DNA of 64,000 bases from Longimonas halophila (GTDB taxonomy: Bacteria; Bacteroidota; Rhodothermia; Rhodothermales; Salinibacteraceae): NCBI RefSeq assembly GCF_002554705.1, contig NZ_PDEP01000009.1:106601-170600 (forward strand). The letters are read 5' to 3'. The translations under genes and the position numbers were made by a program. Position 1 is the stretch's first letter; every line of letters begins with the position of its first letter. The notes under the pieces are model-generated. The model was not told where the DNA came from. It saw only the letters and a list, made by a program, of their open reading frames with translations, and made no database searches. Below are positions 44,585 to 53,637 of the stretch, piece by piece.

Positions 44585-45427
44585 ATGAGTCACGCATCGG
44601 CGTCTTCCGCTTCGTTAGAGGCTTGGCACGCTCGCTACATTGCTGAATCGGCGGCCCGCGCTGGAGCGGCGGTCATCCGCGACCGTGTAGACAAGGCACA
44701 TACGGTCGAGACGAAGGGCACGAACGATTTCGTGACCGAAGCCGACAAAGCCGCGCAAGATGCCATTGTGCAGGTGCTGCGCCGCTCGTTTCCCAACGAC
44801 ACAATCTTGGCCGAAGAGCAGGATGACGCTGTCGGCAGCATCGCCGACGTTAGCGGACGCCGCTGGATCATTGACCCGATTGACGGCACGACCAACTTCA
44901 TGCACGGCATTCCGCCGTATGCAGTCAGCATTGCGTTGCAGCAGGATGATGCAATTGTTGCTGCGGTGGTGTTCAATGTACCGCACGACCGGCTGTATGC
45001 GGCGGTGAAAGGCGGCGGGGCCACCTGCAACGGCGAACCGCTCGCCGTAAACAATGCCGATACGCTGCCCGAGGCCGTCATTGCTACGGGCTTTCCGTAT
45101 CAGCGCGTTGCGCACACCGAAGTGTTCTTGGATGTGCTTGGCGCGCTCTTGCCAAAGGCGCGCGGTATACGCCGCCACGGCGCGGCCTCGATTGATCTGG
45201 TGCGCGTGGCCGAGGGTGCGTACGGCGCTTACTACGAAACCGGCCTGAAGCCGTGGGACGTAGCCGCGGGTGCGCTCATTGTGCGAGAAGCGGGCGGACG
45301 CGTCACCACCGTTGGCGGGTCGGGGGGACTGCATCCCCTGTTTGATGCGCAGACTGTTGCGACGAACGGTCGCCTTCACGAAACGATGCAAGATGCGCTT
45401 GCTCCGCTGCAACACATTCACGCTTGA
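44585..45427 (+). CDS. suhB: Inositol-1-monophosphatase family protein
   Basis: The protein has 280 residues from the ATG at 44585. The metal- and phosphate-binding motifs are complete: LAEEQDD, DPIDGTTNFMHG (motif 1) and GLKPWDVAAGALIVREAGG (motif 2). It hydrolyses myo-inositol-1-phosphate or similar sugar phosphates in a Mg2+-dependent way; SuhB relatives also take part in rRNA antitermination. It is followed by a small terminator hairpin before fabI. Confidence 0.92.
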   Translation: MSHASASSASLEAWHARYIAESAARAGAAVIRDRVDKAHTVETKGTNDFVTEADKAAQDAIVQVLRRSFPNDTILAEEQDDAVGSIADVSGRRWIIDPIDGTTNFMHGIPPYAVSIALQQDDAIVAAVVFNVPHDRLYAAVKGGGATCNGEPLAVNNADTLPEAVIATGFPYQRVAHTEVFLDVLGALLPKARGIRRHGAASIDLVRVAEGAYGAYYETGLKPWDVAAGALIVREAGGRVTTVGGSGGLHPLFDAQTVATNGRLHETMQDALAPLQHIHA

Positions 45428-45433
45428 CGATAT

Positions 45434-45458
45434 GCCTCGCCGCAACGCGGGGCCTTTT
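45434..45458 (+). terminator. Probable terminator after the inositol monophosphatase gene
   Basis: GCCTCGC (45434-45440) pairs with GCGGGGC (45447-45453) through one G-T pair and is followed by CTTTT. It begins six bases after the stop. Confidence 0.6.
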
Positions 45459-45498
45459 GTATCCCCCTGTACCTTTTTTCTAACAGCTGTTTGCTCGT

Positions 45499-46341
45499 AT
45501 GTCTGACGCTGGATATGGATTGCTCGATGGAAAGACTGGCATCATCTTTGGTGCCTTAAACGACGAAAGCATCGCCTGGAAGGTGGCTGAGGCTGCCCAT
45601 CGCGAAGGGGCGCAGTTTGCGCTCTCGAATGCGCCGGTGGCGCGCCGCCTGGGCAGTATGGACGAACTCGCTGAGGCCACCGACAGCCCCGTCATCTGGG
45701 CCGATGCCACCGATGACGAGGATCTGGCCTCGCTCTTCAATGAGGTGCAAGACGAGTACGGCGGCATCGACTTTATTGTGCACTCCATCGGCATGGGCGT
45801 CAATGTGCGCAAAGACGTGCCGTACGAAGACCTGAACTACAACTGGTATCAGAAGACGCTCGACATCTCGTCGGTTAGCCTGCATCGCATTGTGCACCAC
45901 GCCCTGGACACCGGCGCGATGAACGACGGCGGGTCGGTTGTGGCGATGAGCTACATCGGTGCCCAGCGCATTTTCTCGAAGTACTCCGAAATGGGGGATG
46001 CAAAGGCGCTCCTCGAAAGCATTGTGCGCTCGTTTGGATACCGGCTGGGCCAGCGCGACATCCGCATCAACGCGATTTCGCAGAGTCCGACCAAGACCAC
46101 AGCGGGGTCCGGCATTGAAGGCTTCAACGCCATGTACGAGTTCGCCGAGCGCGTGTCGCCGATGGGCAACGCCTCCGCCGAAAGCTGCGCCGACTACACC
46201 GTCACGCTGTTGAGCGACCTGACCCGCATGGTGACCATGCAGACGCTCTACCACGACGGCGGCTTCAGTTCCATGGGGATCTCCGATCAGTTGGTGGAAG
46301 CGATGCAGGACGCCTTCCAGAACGACGATGACGACGCGTAG
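45499..46341 (+). CDS. fabI: Enoyl-[acyl-carrier-protein] reductase, FabI type
   Basis: The protein has 280 residues. It shows LDGKTGIIFGALNDESIAWK (FabI-type nucleotide loop), ALSNAP, FIVHSIGMG and the catalytic YxxxxxxK pair in KYSEMGDAKALLE. INAISQSPTKTTAGSGI follows. It catalyses the last reduction of each fatty-acid elongation cycle. An unusual acidic tail (QNDDDDA) closes the protein. The substrate-loop sequence is of the Bacteroidetes FabI kind. Confidence 0.95.
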   Translation: MSDAGYGLLDGKTGIIFGALNDESIAWKVAEAAHREGAQFALSNAPVARRLGSMDELAEATDSPVIWADATDDEDLASLFNEVQDEYGGIDFIVHSIGMGVNVRKDVPYEDLNYNWYQKTLDISSVSLHRIVHHALDTGAMNDGGSVVAMSYIGAQRIFSKYSEMGDAKALLESIVRSFGYRLGQRDIRINAISQSPTKTTAGSGIEGFNAMYEFAERVSPMGNASAESCADYTVTLLSDLTRMVTMQTLYHDGGFSSMGISDQLVEAMQDAFQNDDDDA

Positions 46342-46391
46342 CCTATGGGGGGCGTGCCACGTGCTCAATTTGTTTTCCGGATGTGAACGCG

Positions 46392-47189
46392 ATGCCTTCG
46401 ATTGAACTGTTTGTCTCAGACATTGACGGCTGCCTGGCGCGCCCGTACCGGCCGTATGACCTTGACCGGCTGCAGGCGTTGGCCGCCCATGCCGATGCAG
46501 CTGGAACGCTGCACGACGACGGCACCGCCCCCACAACGCGTCCGGTGTTTACGCTCTGCTCCGGACGGCCCTACTCGTACGTAGAGGCAATGACGCAGGC
46601 GCTCGGGCTTGTTACGCCGGTGCTGTTCGAGAGCGGCGCGGGGCGATTCGACCCGGTAGCCGCGCAGACCACCTGGCATCCAGGGCTCACCAAGGCGCTG
46701 GAGGAGCAACTTGACGAGATGCGGGCCTGGTTTCGCAAGGAAGCGGTGCCCGGCACCAAAATCTCGCTCGACCACGCCAAGCGCGCGCAGGCCGGCATTG
46801 TGACCCCCGACCCCTCCGAGATCCGGGCCGTGCGGCCCAAGGCACTGGCCTTCGTTGAGAACCACCTGCCCGATTTGAAGGTATTCACCACCGATGTGTC
46901 GATCGATGTGCTCTCGCCCCAAATTACGAAGCGCGCCGGACTCGAATGGCTGGGGGCGCATTTGAATGTACCGTTAGCGGCCATGGCGTATATCGGCGAC
47001 ACCGATGGCGATATTGTGGCCCTGGAGGCGGTGGGGCAGTCGTTTGCTCCGGCCAATGCCCACGCCTCTGTAAAACCATGCGTTGATCATGTTACGAAAG
47101 AAGCCGTAGCGGCGGGCACCCTGGCGGCATATGAACAGTGCACGACACAGAATAACGCGCAGCGCACCCAAACAGAACGGGCTTCCTGA
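46392..47189 (+). CDS. HAD-superfamily (IIB) phosphatase, Cof/sucrose-phosphatase-like
   Basis: The protein has 265 residues from the ATG at 46392 (a GTG at 46383 is possible). HAD motif 1 is FVSDIDGCLARP, with the nucleophile Asp and acid Asp. A cap domain of IIB type follows, then the Lys region and motif 4 in YIGDTDGDIVALEAVG, ending with ANAHASVKPCVDHVT as in Cof-type phosphatases. It dephosphorylates a sugar phosphate or similar small molecule. It follows fabI by 50 bases. Confidence 0.88.
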   Translation: MPSIELFVSDIDGCLARPYRPYDLDRLQALAAHADAAGTLHDDGTAPTTRPVFTLCSGRPYSYVEAMTQALGLVTPVLFESGAGRFDPVAAQTTWHPGLTKALEEQLDEMRAWFRKEAVPGTKISLDHAKRAQAGIVTPDPSEIRAVRPKALAFVENHLPDLKVFTTDVSIDVLSPQITKRAGLEWLGAHLNVPLAAMAYIGDTDGDIVALEAVGQSFAPANAHASVKPCVDHVTKEAVAAGTLAAYEQCTTQNNAQRTQTERAS

Positions 47190-47266
47190 TGTAGCGTCCG
47201 CTACGGGGTCTGCTTACTGCTCGTTGTAGCGTTCCCCACACGCTTGAGTATGAACTCCACCGTTGT

Positions 47267-48073
47267 ATGACTGCTCTACGCATCGTTCCCTCAACTGCAT
47301 CGCTCATTGCCGTTCTGCTGATGTTGGGCAGCGGTATCGTGCCTTGCACTTATGCGCAGACCGGGGCATCGCCTGAGGTCCCCACGCGCCCGGCTGCCAG
47401 CACCGTGGCCGATGCTAATCTGCACTACGTAGCGGGCGGGTCGGCGATGCTATACCGCGGACCCAGCGAAGAGGCCCCCCTGCAGCGCATGCCGGTGCGT
47501 ACTCCGCTGCATCATCTGGGCTGTGCGGACGACTGGTGTCGTGTGCGTCTTGAAGATGGTGAACAGGGATATGTGGCAGCAGACAACCTCTCCAATGTCT
47601 GGATTCATGTGGATAAGGACGCCCGACGCTTGCACGTGTACGCCGGGCCCGAGCACGTAGCGACCTATAACGCCGATTTTGGGCCAAACGTGTTTCTGGA
47701 TAAGGAGCGCCGCGGCTCGCTGCAAGAGCAAGACCATTGGCGCACCCCTGAGGGGCTTTTTCATGTTGTGCGCCTGAACCCGAACAGCCAGTACTATAAG
47801 GCATTGGTGCTCGACTATCCGGGCCGCGACGATGCTGAGCGTGGATTGGATCGTGGCGTTATCTCGGACGCCGAGTACGAAGCCATTATCGAGGCCCACA
47901 ACGAACGTCGCATGCCGCCCATGTCAACCGATCTGGGCGGGTGGATTGAGATCCACGGCGACGGTACGGGCGCAGCCACTACATGGACGCGTGGTTGCGT
48001 TGCGCTACACAACACCGATCTCGACGAGGTTTGGGACTATGCTGAGGTGGGCACCCCCGTTCTCATTCGGTAG
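47267..48073 (+). CDS. L,D-transpeptidase (YkuD) with N-terminal SH3-like domain
   Basis: The protein has 268 residues. The signal peptide ends near TYAQTG. Residues about 45-105 form an SH3-like domain (LHYVAGGSAMLYRGPSEEA to GYVAADNL). The YkuD domain (about 110-268) has the catalytic signature IEIHGDGTGAATTWTRGCVA, with the HG pair and the nucleophilic Cys in TRGCVAL. It forms 3-3 cross-links in peptidoglycan or attaches proteins to it, in the periplasm. The gene is alone in its unit. Confidence 0.9.
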   Translation: MTALRIVPSTASLIAVLLMLGSGIVPCTYAQTGASPEVPTRPAASTVADANLHYVAGGSAMLYRGPSEEAPLQRMPVRTPLHHLGCADDWCRVRLEDGEQGYVAADNLSNVWIHVDKDARRLHVYAGPEHVATYNADFGPNVFLDKERRGSLQEQDHWRTPEGLFHVVRLNPNSQYYKALVLDYPGRDDAERGLDRGVISDAEYEAIIEAHNERRMPPMSTDLGGWIEIHGDGTGAATTWTRGCVALHNTDLDEVWDYAEVGTPVLIR

Positions 48074-48237
48074 ATGCGATAGATGTACGAAAGCGGATGA
48101 ATGGAACAAAAGGCACTGCAGTAAAGCGTGGCGGAACTGCATAGCGCGCCTGCAATTCATGCCGTCTGACCAAGCGTTGCCCTTTTTGATGGGGCTAAGC
48201 ACACGCCGCCCTATTTTTACCAATACATCCTGTGTTT

Positions 48238-48951
48238 ATGCGTCACTTTTCTTATTCTCTTATCCCCACTTTTTTGGTGGCCGCGTTGCTGTTTGCCGCA
48301 GGCTGTGGGAGCGATGATCCTACTGCGCCCCCCGATGGCTGGGAAACGGCTGAAGACCGCTGGTGGCGTGCTGAAGCCGACACCGCCGAGGCCTTTCGCG
48401 ACTTGAGCGATCTGTCGGCCATGGGTGTTCTCGAAGACGTTGACTCGCAAATGGCTATTGAAGGCGGTCAGGTCAGCGGCGAGGACTTCCTAAAGGCGGT
48501 GAAGCGTGAGATGACGGACTTTTACAAGAGCAATCCCTCACGCATCGATTCGCTGTTTGAGCAAGAGGCGGTAGAGGCGCTCGGCACTGCGCCGCGAACC
48601 GGCACCGTAGAAGACACGCTGGATGCCGCCGTGCAGCAAGCACGCAACCTGCTTAACGACTACTACCAGCGCCCACAGGTACAAGAGCAAAGCAGCGTTA
48701 CCTACCCGCGCGATCTGTACGATCAGGGCGTAGAGGGCAATGTGGAACTACAGGTGCGAGTCAACACCAGCGGCGAGCCTACTGCTATTCGGTTGGTTGA
48801 GTCGGTGCACCCCGAGCTTGACGCCATTGCGATGCGGTCAGCGGCACTCATGCAGGCTTCGCCGGCCCGCGTACGGTACAATCAGAACGATGAGTGGGAG
48901 GACATCGAGGGATGGATTCACTTCGATGTGCCGTTCCAAGTGGGACGCTAA
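48238..48951 (+). CDS. Lipoprotein with TonB-type C-terminal domain
   Basis: The protein has 237 residues from the ATG at 48238. The lipobox is FAAGC after a hydrophobic stretch, with Cys at about residue 23. A helical acidic region (about 35-130) is followed by a TonB C-terminal fold (about 150-235) with DQGVEGNVELQVRVNTSG and the repeated-strand end IHFDVPFQVG. The proline-rich periplasmic stalk and N-terminal membrane helix of true TonB are missing. It is therefore probably a membrane-anchored TonB-C domain protein of unknown partner. A strong terminator follows. Confidence 0.8.
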   Translation: MRHFSYSLIPTFLVAALLFAAGCGSDDPTAPPDGWETAEDRWWRAEADTAEAFRDLSDLSAMGVLEDVDSQMAIEGGQVSGEDFLKAVKREMTDFYKSNPSRIDSLFEQEAVEALGTAPRTGTVEDTLDAAVQQARNLLNDYYQRPQVQEQSSVTYPRDLYDQGVEGNVELQVRVNTSGEPTAIRLVESVHPELDAIAMRSAALMQASPARVRYNQNDEWEDIEGWIHFDVPFQVGR

Positions 48952-49008
48952 AAAATTGCGCTCCCAGGCCCCAGGTGCCTGTGCTGGGCATTCGAGTCTG
49001 TCACATTA

Positions 49009-49049
49009 AAAAACGCTCTGCCATCAATTAGCGATGGCAGAGCGTTTTT
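49009..49049. terminator. Bidirectional rho-independent terminator
   Basis: AAAAACGCTCTGCCATC (49009-49025) and its exact complement (49033-49049) flank a 7-base loop. The A-run and T-run at the ends make it functional on both strands. It sits between the convergent genes ending at 48951 and 49089. Confidence 0.93.
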
Positions 49050-49088
49050 CTATGCGTAGCAGCGATTGGGTGTGTTGTGTATCAGCAA

Positions 49089-49496
49089 TTATGCATCAGC
49101 ATGCCACCACAGCACAAGTGCGCCGGCGACGATCATGCTTACTACCACGAAGCTCACCCACATCCACCGTTGTACGGAGCGAGATGAAGAGGGAGCGGCG
49201 GGGGGCGACTCCGTTGAAGAAGAATCCTCCGCATCCACAACACCAGCGTTCCACAACGGAGGACGTTCGGGCGGAGGCGTGTCGTCGAGCAGTGTGCGGG
49301 CATACGTGGCAACCGACTCGTCGAGCACATCGGTCGGTGTATAGATGTAGGCCAGCCACGACTTCACGTCACGTCGCATCTTTGCATTCGGGCAGTGTTC
49401 ATCCAAGTAGACCTCATGCTCTTCGATGGGACGATCGAGGAGCGCGTCTATATGGGCATGAACGCGGTTCCAGTAGTCCGTGGAATCAGGATCCAT
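49089..49496 (-). CDS. Small single-pass membrane protein, similar to the N-terminal helix of Ser/Thr kinases
   Basis: The protein has 135 residues from the ATG at 49496. The N-terminus (YWNRVHAHIDALLDRPIEEH, then VYLDEHC) resembles the roughly 60-residue helical segment found before the kinase domain in many bacterial Ser/Thr kinases. No kinase domain follows: a Ser/Pro-rich linker leads to a single membrane helix (about 108-130, WVSFVVVSMIVAGALVLWW). It may be an anti-sigma-like or adaptor membrane protein, or a remnant of a kinase. No partner is seen. Confidence 0.6.
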   Translation of the reverse strand: MDPDSTDYWNRVHAHIDALLDRPIEEHEVYLDEHCPNAKMRRDVKSWLAYIYTPTDVLDESVATYARTLLDDTPPPERPPLWNAGVVDAEDSSSTESPPAAPSSSRSVQRWMWVSFVVVSMIVAGALVLWWHADA

Positions 49497-49667
49497 GAGC
49501 AGTCGGCGGTAGAGCAGAAAGGCAGGGTGCGTGGGGGGCAATATATGCGCAAAACAAATCGCTTACCGGACGCTCCAGAATCCATTCAGAATCAGCACGG
49601 AGTGTTGCTCCCAATGCCCATCGGGTTGTGCTGCGTGACATGCAGATATCCCCCGAATCACAGATTC

Positions 49668-50138
49668 CTATGCAGGCGCATTTGTCGTAATGACAAACAC
49701 GATGAGCGGCTCGTCGCCGGTATTTTGCACCGCATGCAGCGCCTCGCCTTTCACGCTGGTCACGCTTCCGGGCCCAATGTCGATGCTGCGCGGCTCGCTA
49801 TCTGGATTGTCTTTTTCGAGGTAGATACCAGTTCCTTGCATCACCACATACAACTCCTCTTCGTTGCGGTCGCCATGACTGTGAAAGCCCACGCTGTCGG
49901 AATCGGTAGGCAACACCATGTATGCGGCGATGCGATTGTTGACGAGTTCGTCCGGGCGGAAGAGCTGAAGCAGGTACACCACGCCGGTGCCCCCGTACAT
50001 AGCTTTGCGCTTGTCGTAACGCGATACGGTGCGTGGGGACTGGCCCAGTGGATGTACCTTGGGCGTGAGGTGCTCCTGCACCAGGGCGTCGACCTGTTGC
50101 TTTTCGTTATCGGTAAGTGGTTCGCGGGAGCGAGGCAT
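49668..50138 (-). CDS. Cupin-domain protein
   Basis: The protein has 156 residues. The C-terminal two thirds is a cupin barrel. Motif 1 is FHSHGDRNEEELYVVMQGTG, with metal-ligand His/His/Glu, and motif 2 is PGSVTSVKGEALHAVQNTG. A helical N-terminal region of about 50 residues precedes it. It may be a metal-dependent enzyme or a sugar-phosphate isomerase-like protein; the reaction is unknown. The gene stands alone, on the same strand as the kinase downstream. Confidence 0.85.
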   Translation of the reverse strand: MPRSREPLTDNEKQQVDALVQEHLTPKVHPLGQSPRTVSRYDKRKAMYGGTGVVYLLQLFRPDELVNNRIAAYMVLPTDSDSVGFHSHGDRNEEELYVVMQGTGIYLEKDNPDSEPRSIDIGPGSVTSVKGEALHAVQNTGDEPLIVFVITTNAPA

Positions 50139-50234
50139 AGAAGCAGCGGCGTATTAAGGGAAAACGGACTGCGTATATACGCTTGCAGTGCCCATTTTGG
50201 TTTGGGCTATTACCTACCGTACGGTCCGGTGCCG

Positions 50235-51500
50235 TTAGGACATCGACTGACCGGTGTTATGTGGGGCGGTGGGCAGGTGAACGGCAACATGGGTACCCAC
50301 TCCTTTTTGGCTTTCGATACGAACAACTCCTTTCATCATCTCAACGAGACCTCTGACAATAGTTAAACCAAGTCCTATGCCTTCATACATGCGGGAAATC
50401 CCCTCCGATTCTTGTTTGAAGGCCGCGAACACCGTTGAAATGGCGCTCTCTGAGATCCCCACCCCTGTATCTTCAACCTCGATACAGGCACCGCTAAACC
50501 CCTTCGTATGCACGCGCACCCATACACGCCCGCTGTTTGGTGTAAACTTGATTGCGTTGTCGAGTATGTTCGTGACGACGCGCGAGACCGCTTCTGCATC
50601 AGCATAGGCGCATACCGGAGCCGAAGGGGTTTCTATGGCAACATGGATGTCTTGAGCGTGGGCGCTTTCGTTCATCGATTCAACAACATTGTGCACTACC
50701 TTGCACAGATCAACATGACGTCTATTTAACGTATAAACGCCTCCTTCCAGCTTAGAAAGCTGCATCATAGAGTCGAGCGTACGATGCAAGCGCTTTCCAC
50801 ATCGGTAAATGACTGCGGCATGTTCAGCCAGAGGACTGTCCAGTTCCTCGGTTAGGATTTCAGCAAACCCGATCATTGCAGTGAGCGGGGTTCGTACTTC
50901 GTGGCTCATGTTTGTGAGCACAGACTCCTTCAATCTTGTAAACTTATGTGCTTGCTCTTTCAAGCTGTGAGGCGGTAAGAGAGAACTGCTCTCGGAGCGG
51001 TTCTTAAGGGAGGCTGAATGAGTGTTATCAAGAGGGGAACGTTTCTCAAGAAGATCGACAGCAAGATCAGCCAAGAGGTGTAACCGATCGGCATCGGTGT
51101 CTGAGAATGAACGAGGATTGGGAGCCAGTACGCAAAGGGTTCCGATGCAGACCCCATCAGGGGTATGAAGAGGCGCTCCAGCATAGAAGCGGACGTTGGG
51201 TGCGGTAGCTGCGAGCGAGCACGATGCAAATCGTTCGTCTGTCGCTATGTCTTCGACCACAGTCAAGTCATGCTGGTTCATGGCATACTCGCAGGGGGGC
51301 GTCTGAATATGCGTACCCGCACAATCCCATCCCGTTGCCGACTTGCACCAGAGCGAGCGCCGTCCAGTGGCTATGTTGAGCAAGGCAACAGGTGTGTCGA
51401 AAATGTCGGATGCAAGCCGAGTAATACGGTCAAAAGCTTCCTCAGGGGGAGTTCCAAGGATCTGATAACGCCGCACGGCTTTAAGGCGGTTTATAGACAT
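50235..51500 (-). CDS. Cytoplasmic GAF-domain sensor histidine kinase
   Basis: The protein has 421 residues from the ATG at 51500; in-frame ATGs at 51524 and further up are alternatives. There is no membrane segment. A GAF domain (about 20-160) begins YQILGTPPEEAFDRI and contains FYAGAPLHTPDGVCIGTLCV. HisKA follows with SHEVRTPLTAMIGFAEIL, then HATPase with NILDNAIKFTPNSG, VEDTGVGIS and YEGIGLGLTIV. It would sense a soluble signal or redox/light cue. No response regulator is adjacent, so the partner is unknown. Confidence 0.92.
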   Translation of the reverse strand: MSINRLKAVRRYQILGTPPEEAFDRITRLASDIFDTPVALLNIATGRRSLWCKSATGWDCAGTHIQTPPCEYAMNQHDLTVVEDIATDERFASCSLAATAPNVRFYAGAPLHTPDGVCIGTLCVLAPNPRSFSDTDADRLHLLADLAVDLLEKRSPLDNTHSASLKNRSESSSLLPPHSLKEQAHKFTRLKESVLTNMSHEVRTPLTAMIGFAEILTEELDSPLAEHAAVIYRCGKRLHRTLDSMMQLSKLEGGVYTLNRRHVDLCKVVHNVVESMNESAHAQDIHVAIETPSAPVCAYADAEAVSRVVTNILDNAIKFTPNSGRVWVRVHTKGFSGACIEVEDTGVGISESAISTVFAAFKQESEGISRMYEGIGLGLTIVRGLVEMMKGVVRIESQKGVGTHVAVHLPTAPHNTGQSMS

Positions 51501-51572
51501 GAGGGACGCGCTGAGCTTAAGCATAAGGGGTACGGCACCTGGTACAATCATCACGAGAAGCAATCACGAGAA

Positions 51573-51600
51573 GGGCTTCCGCAGATTGTTGCGGAAGCCC
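51573..51600 (-). terminator. Perfect hairpin after the lipoprotein gene
   Basis: GGGCTTCCGCA (51573-51583) pairs exactly with TGCGGAAGCCC (51590-51600). It lies 45 bases beyond the stop of the minus-strand gene at 51646. The T-run is weak (TTCTCGTG), so termination may be partial. Confidence 0.55.
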
Positions 51601-51645
51601 CCAGAAATGGGACATCAACCCAGTGTCCCCCTCGTCTTTGTTTGC

Positions 51646-52482
51646 TCAAGGAGCAGCTATGGTCAATCCCTCTTCAACAACCATGTTGATAGAATGCAAC
51701 GTGGTGGTTGACGCGACCCCAGACAGCTGTGCTCCAATGTGCGAGCATTCTTGCGTCTGGCTCTTCCCCGATGTTGTGATTTGCGAGTTGAGTGCAAAGT
51801 TGGCCGTTTGGGGCGTGGTGTTTTCCATCGAGCGCTCGTAGTCCCACTCAATAAGGACAGCGTCGCCACGGCGGATGTAGTGAAACGACGAGGGCCAGTC
51901 GTCAAGGGTGCCGAGCAGGGTAGGTTCGTTACTCAACGATGCAATTGCATCAATGGGCTGTGGCTCGGTGGCACCTGTCCGGCACGTAATCGCATCGGGC
52001 TGCCCATGCGGTGCAACGTGCGAAAGGTCAACATATCCCTGGTTGGACGAAGGGCGGTGGATGATCTCACTCAACACAACCGGTTTGCCCTGCTCGGTTT
52101 GCCCAATCACTTCAATCGTGAAGGGGTCGCCGCGCTCAATAGCATCCAGCGAAAAAACAAGATCGATCTGATCGTCGGAGTCAGGAAAAATCTGAAACTG
52201 GGCATGCTTGTCATCTTGCGCTGTGATGCTCAGTTGTTGGGTGCTGGAAATGGCGGTGCCTGACTCAAGCAGGAAGCTCAGCCCCTGCCATCCAAAAGAG
52301 CTTGTTGCATTTTGAAGAGGAGACTCCAGTTGTTGGGCGTCTTGCGTATCCGCACGGTTCAGGTCAGTCGGCATATCGCAGGCTCCCAGAAGGAGTGCGG
52401 CGGCAAGCAGTACACTGAAAAAAGAGTACGAGAAGGGGCAATACGACAACGAAGTCGCGGTACAGGGTTGCGTGTCTGCCAT
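51646..52482 (-). CDS. Hypothetical lipoprotein
   Basis: The protein has 278 residues. The signal region FFSVLLAAALLLGAC ends in a lipobox Cys at about residue 35. The mature part contains a Ser/Thr/Gln-rich beta-strand pattern with a central segment DLVFSLDAIERGDPFTIEVI and no recognised family. Two Cys residues (TCRTG and ECSHIG) may form a disulfide. It is probably surface or periplasmic. Codon use is more A/T-rich than that of flanking genes. Confidence 0.7.
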   Translation of the reverse strand: MADTQPCTATSLSYCPFSYSFFSVLLAAALLLGACDMPTDLNRADTQDAQQLESPLQNATSSFGWQGLSFLLESGTAISSTQQLSITAQDDKHAQFQIFPDSDDQIDLVFSLDAIERGDPFTIEVIGQTEQGKPVVLSEIIHRPSSNQGYVDLSHVAPHGQPDAITCRTGATEPQPIDAIASLSNEPTLLGTLDDWPSSFHYIRRGDAVLIEWDYERSMENTTPQTANFALNSQITTSGKSQTQECSHIGAQLSGVASTTTLHSINMVVEEGLTIAAP

Positions 52483-52936
52483 GATTAAGCCGTGTTGTTT
52501 GTAAGCACGATGGAGAGAAACAGCAAGCAGACGAGCAAAGTGCGTCCGCTTCGATGTTTCAAGTGCTACAAATGTAGAGTGCCCGCGGCCCTGATACTAT
52601 ACACACTTGTTCCCTTCTTGAGGGTACAAGTGTAGACAATCTCAGTCTACATAAGGACAAAACACTGAAAAACCGGGTAGTCGCTAATCCTGAAGTGATT
52701 GGCGTTATCAGCGAGACGAATAGATCCCGGATCAGCGGCGCGAAGAGCGCCTTGTCCGGGATGACGGCTTGGGAGGCATCACTTGCGATCTAACGGCTAC
52801 CAAAAACCGGTCCAATGAATCCAATGACAGTTCGCATCAGGACTGCAATGCTGACAGCGGTACGGATTAGTAGATAGAGATGGAGGCACTGCTCAGAGCC
52901 TGTCTTTAGGAGGGCTCTGAATCGTAAAGGAGTGGC
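52483..52936. other. 454-base gene-less region dense in palindromes
   Basis: No protein frame is convincing. The palindromes are CTACA-AA-TGTAG (52567-52578); ACACTTGT/ACAAGTGT with inner CCCT/AGGG (52603-52633); GTAGAC/GTCTAC (52632-52650); a nested element (52693-52784); and TCAGAGCC/GGCTCTGA (52893-52920). The last could end transcription from the minus-strand regulator gene. Promoters for the lipoprotein should be here too. Confidence 0.6.
52693..52784. repeat. Nested palindromic element of about 92 bases
   Basis: Three concentric stems are visible: AAGTGAT (52693-52699) with ATCACTT (52778-52784); ATCCCGGA (52724-52731) with TCCGGGAT (52755-52762); and inner GGCGC/GCGCC (52737-52750). 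The core is similar in kind to short dispersed palindromic repeats. No other copy was seen in the window, so mobility or function is unproven. Confidence 0.45.
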
Positions 52937-53572
52937 TTACAGGCGGTCAGCTACGCCCTGTTTCCATGCCCAGGCAATGGCGGCGCGGCCATTTGATACG
53001 TCTATCTTGTCATACAACGTTGATGCATACTTGCGAATTGTTGCTGGAGTCACATGCATGGCATCTGCAATCTCTGACGTTGAGCATCCGTCTACCAGAA
53101 GACCGAGTAAGGTGCGCTCGCGCTCTGTAAATTGGTCAAGCGGATTGGCATCAGGAGTAACAGAGACAAACCACCGCTTCTGGCCATCGGCTACAGCACG
53201 CACGGCCTCTCGGATGAGGTAGGGAGCCTGCTCCTTGGTCAAATAGCCAGAGGCGCCGGCTTGCAATAGCCCCTGCACGTACACCGGATCCTCGTGCGAG
53301 GAGAGGGCGAGGACAGCAGTTTTGCTCTTCATGGTGCCCAGGGTCCGCGCAACCTCAACGCCATCGCCATTGGGCATTTCTACGTCTAAGAGAAGAACAT
53401 CAGGTGTTAAGTCATCTACTCGTAGGAGAGCTTCCTCTCCGGTCTCCGCTTCGCCAACCACAGAAATGGGAAGTGTAGCATCCGCGTTTTCGTCTGGAGC
53501 TTCAAGAATGGTTTTGAGGCCCCGACGCACAACGGCATGGTCATCGGCAACAACAACACGAATGGAAGGCAT
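52937..53572 (-). CDS. NarL/LuxR-family response regulator
   Basis: The protein has 211 residues. The receiver (about 1-125) has VVVADDHAVVRRGL, the phospho-acceptor Asp in VLLLDVEMPNGDG, and the Lys in YLTKEQAP. The C-terminal LuxR helix-turn-helix (about 148-205) reads LTERERTLLGLLVDG-like sequence (here FTERERTLLGLLVDGCSTSE) and ATIRKYASTLYDKI. It is paired with the NarX-type kinase immediately upstream (65 bases). The target genes are unknown. Confidence 0.94.
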   Translation of the reverse strand: MPSIRVVVADDHAVVRRGLKTILEAPDENADATLPISVVGEAETGEEALLRVDDLTPDVLLLDVEMPNGDGVEVARTLGTMKSKTAVLALSSHEDPVYVQGLLQAGASGYLTKEQAPYLIREAVRAVADGQKRWFVSVTPDANPLDQFTERERTLLGLLVDGCSTSEIADAMHVTPATIRKYASTLYDKIDVSNGRAAIAWAWKQGVADRL

Positions 53573-53637
53573 GAGCCCCTATAGGTTGAAGCAGTGTAAG
53601 CAAAGGTCGTTGGTTTGAGTCCAGTATAATGTAAATA

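Noticed and set aside
45556..46536. Minus-strand frame of 326 codons opposite fabI
   Set aside because: FabI motifs are complete on the plus strand; the antisense frame lacks any domain.
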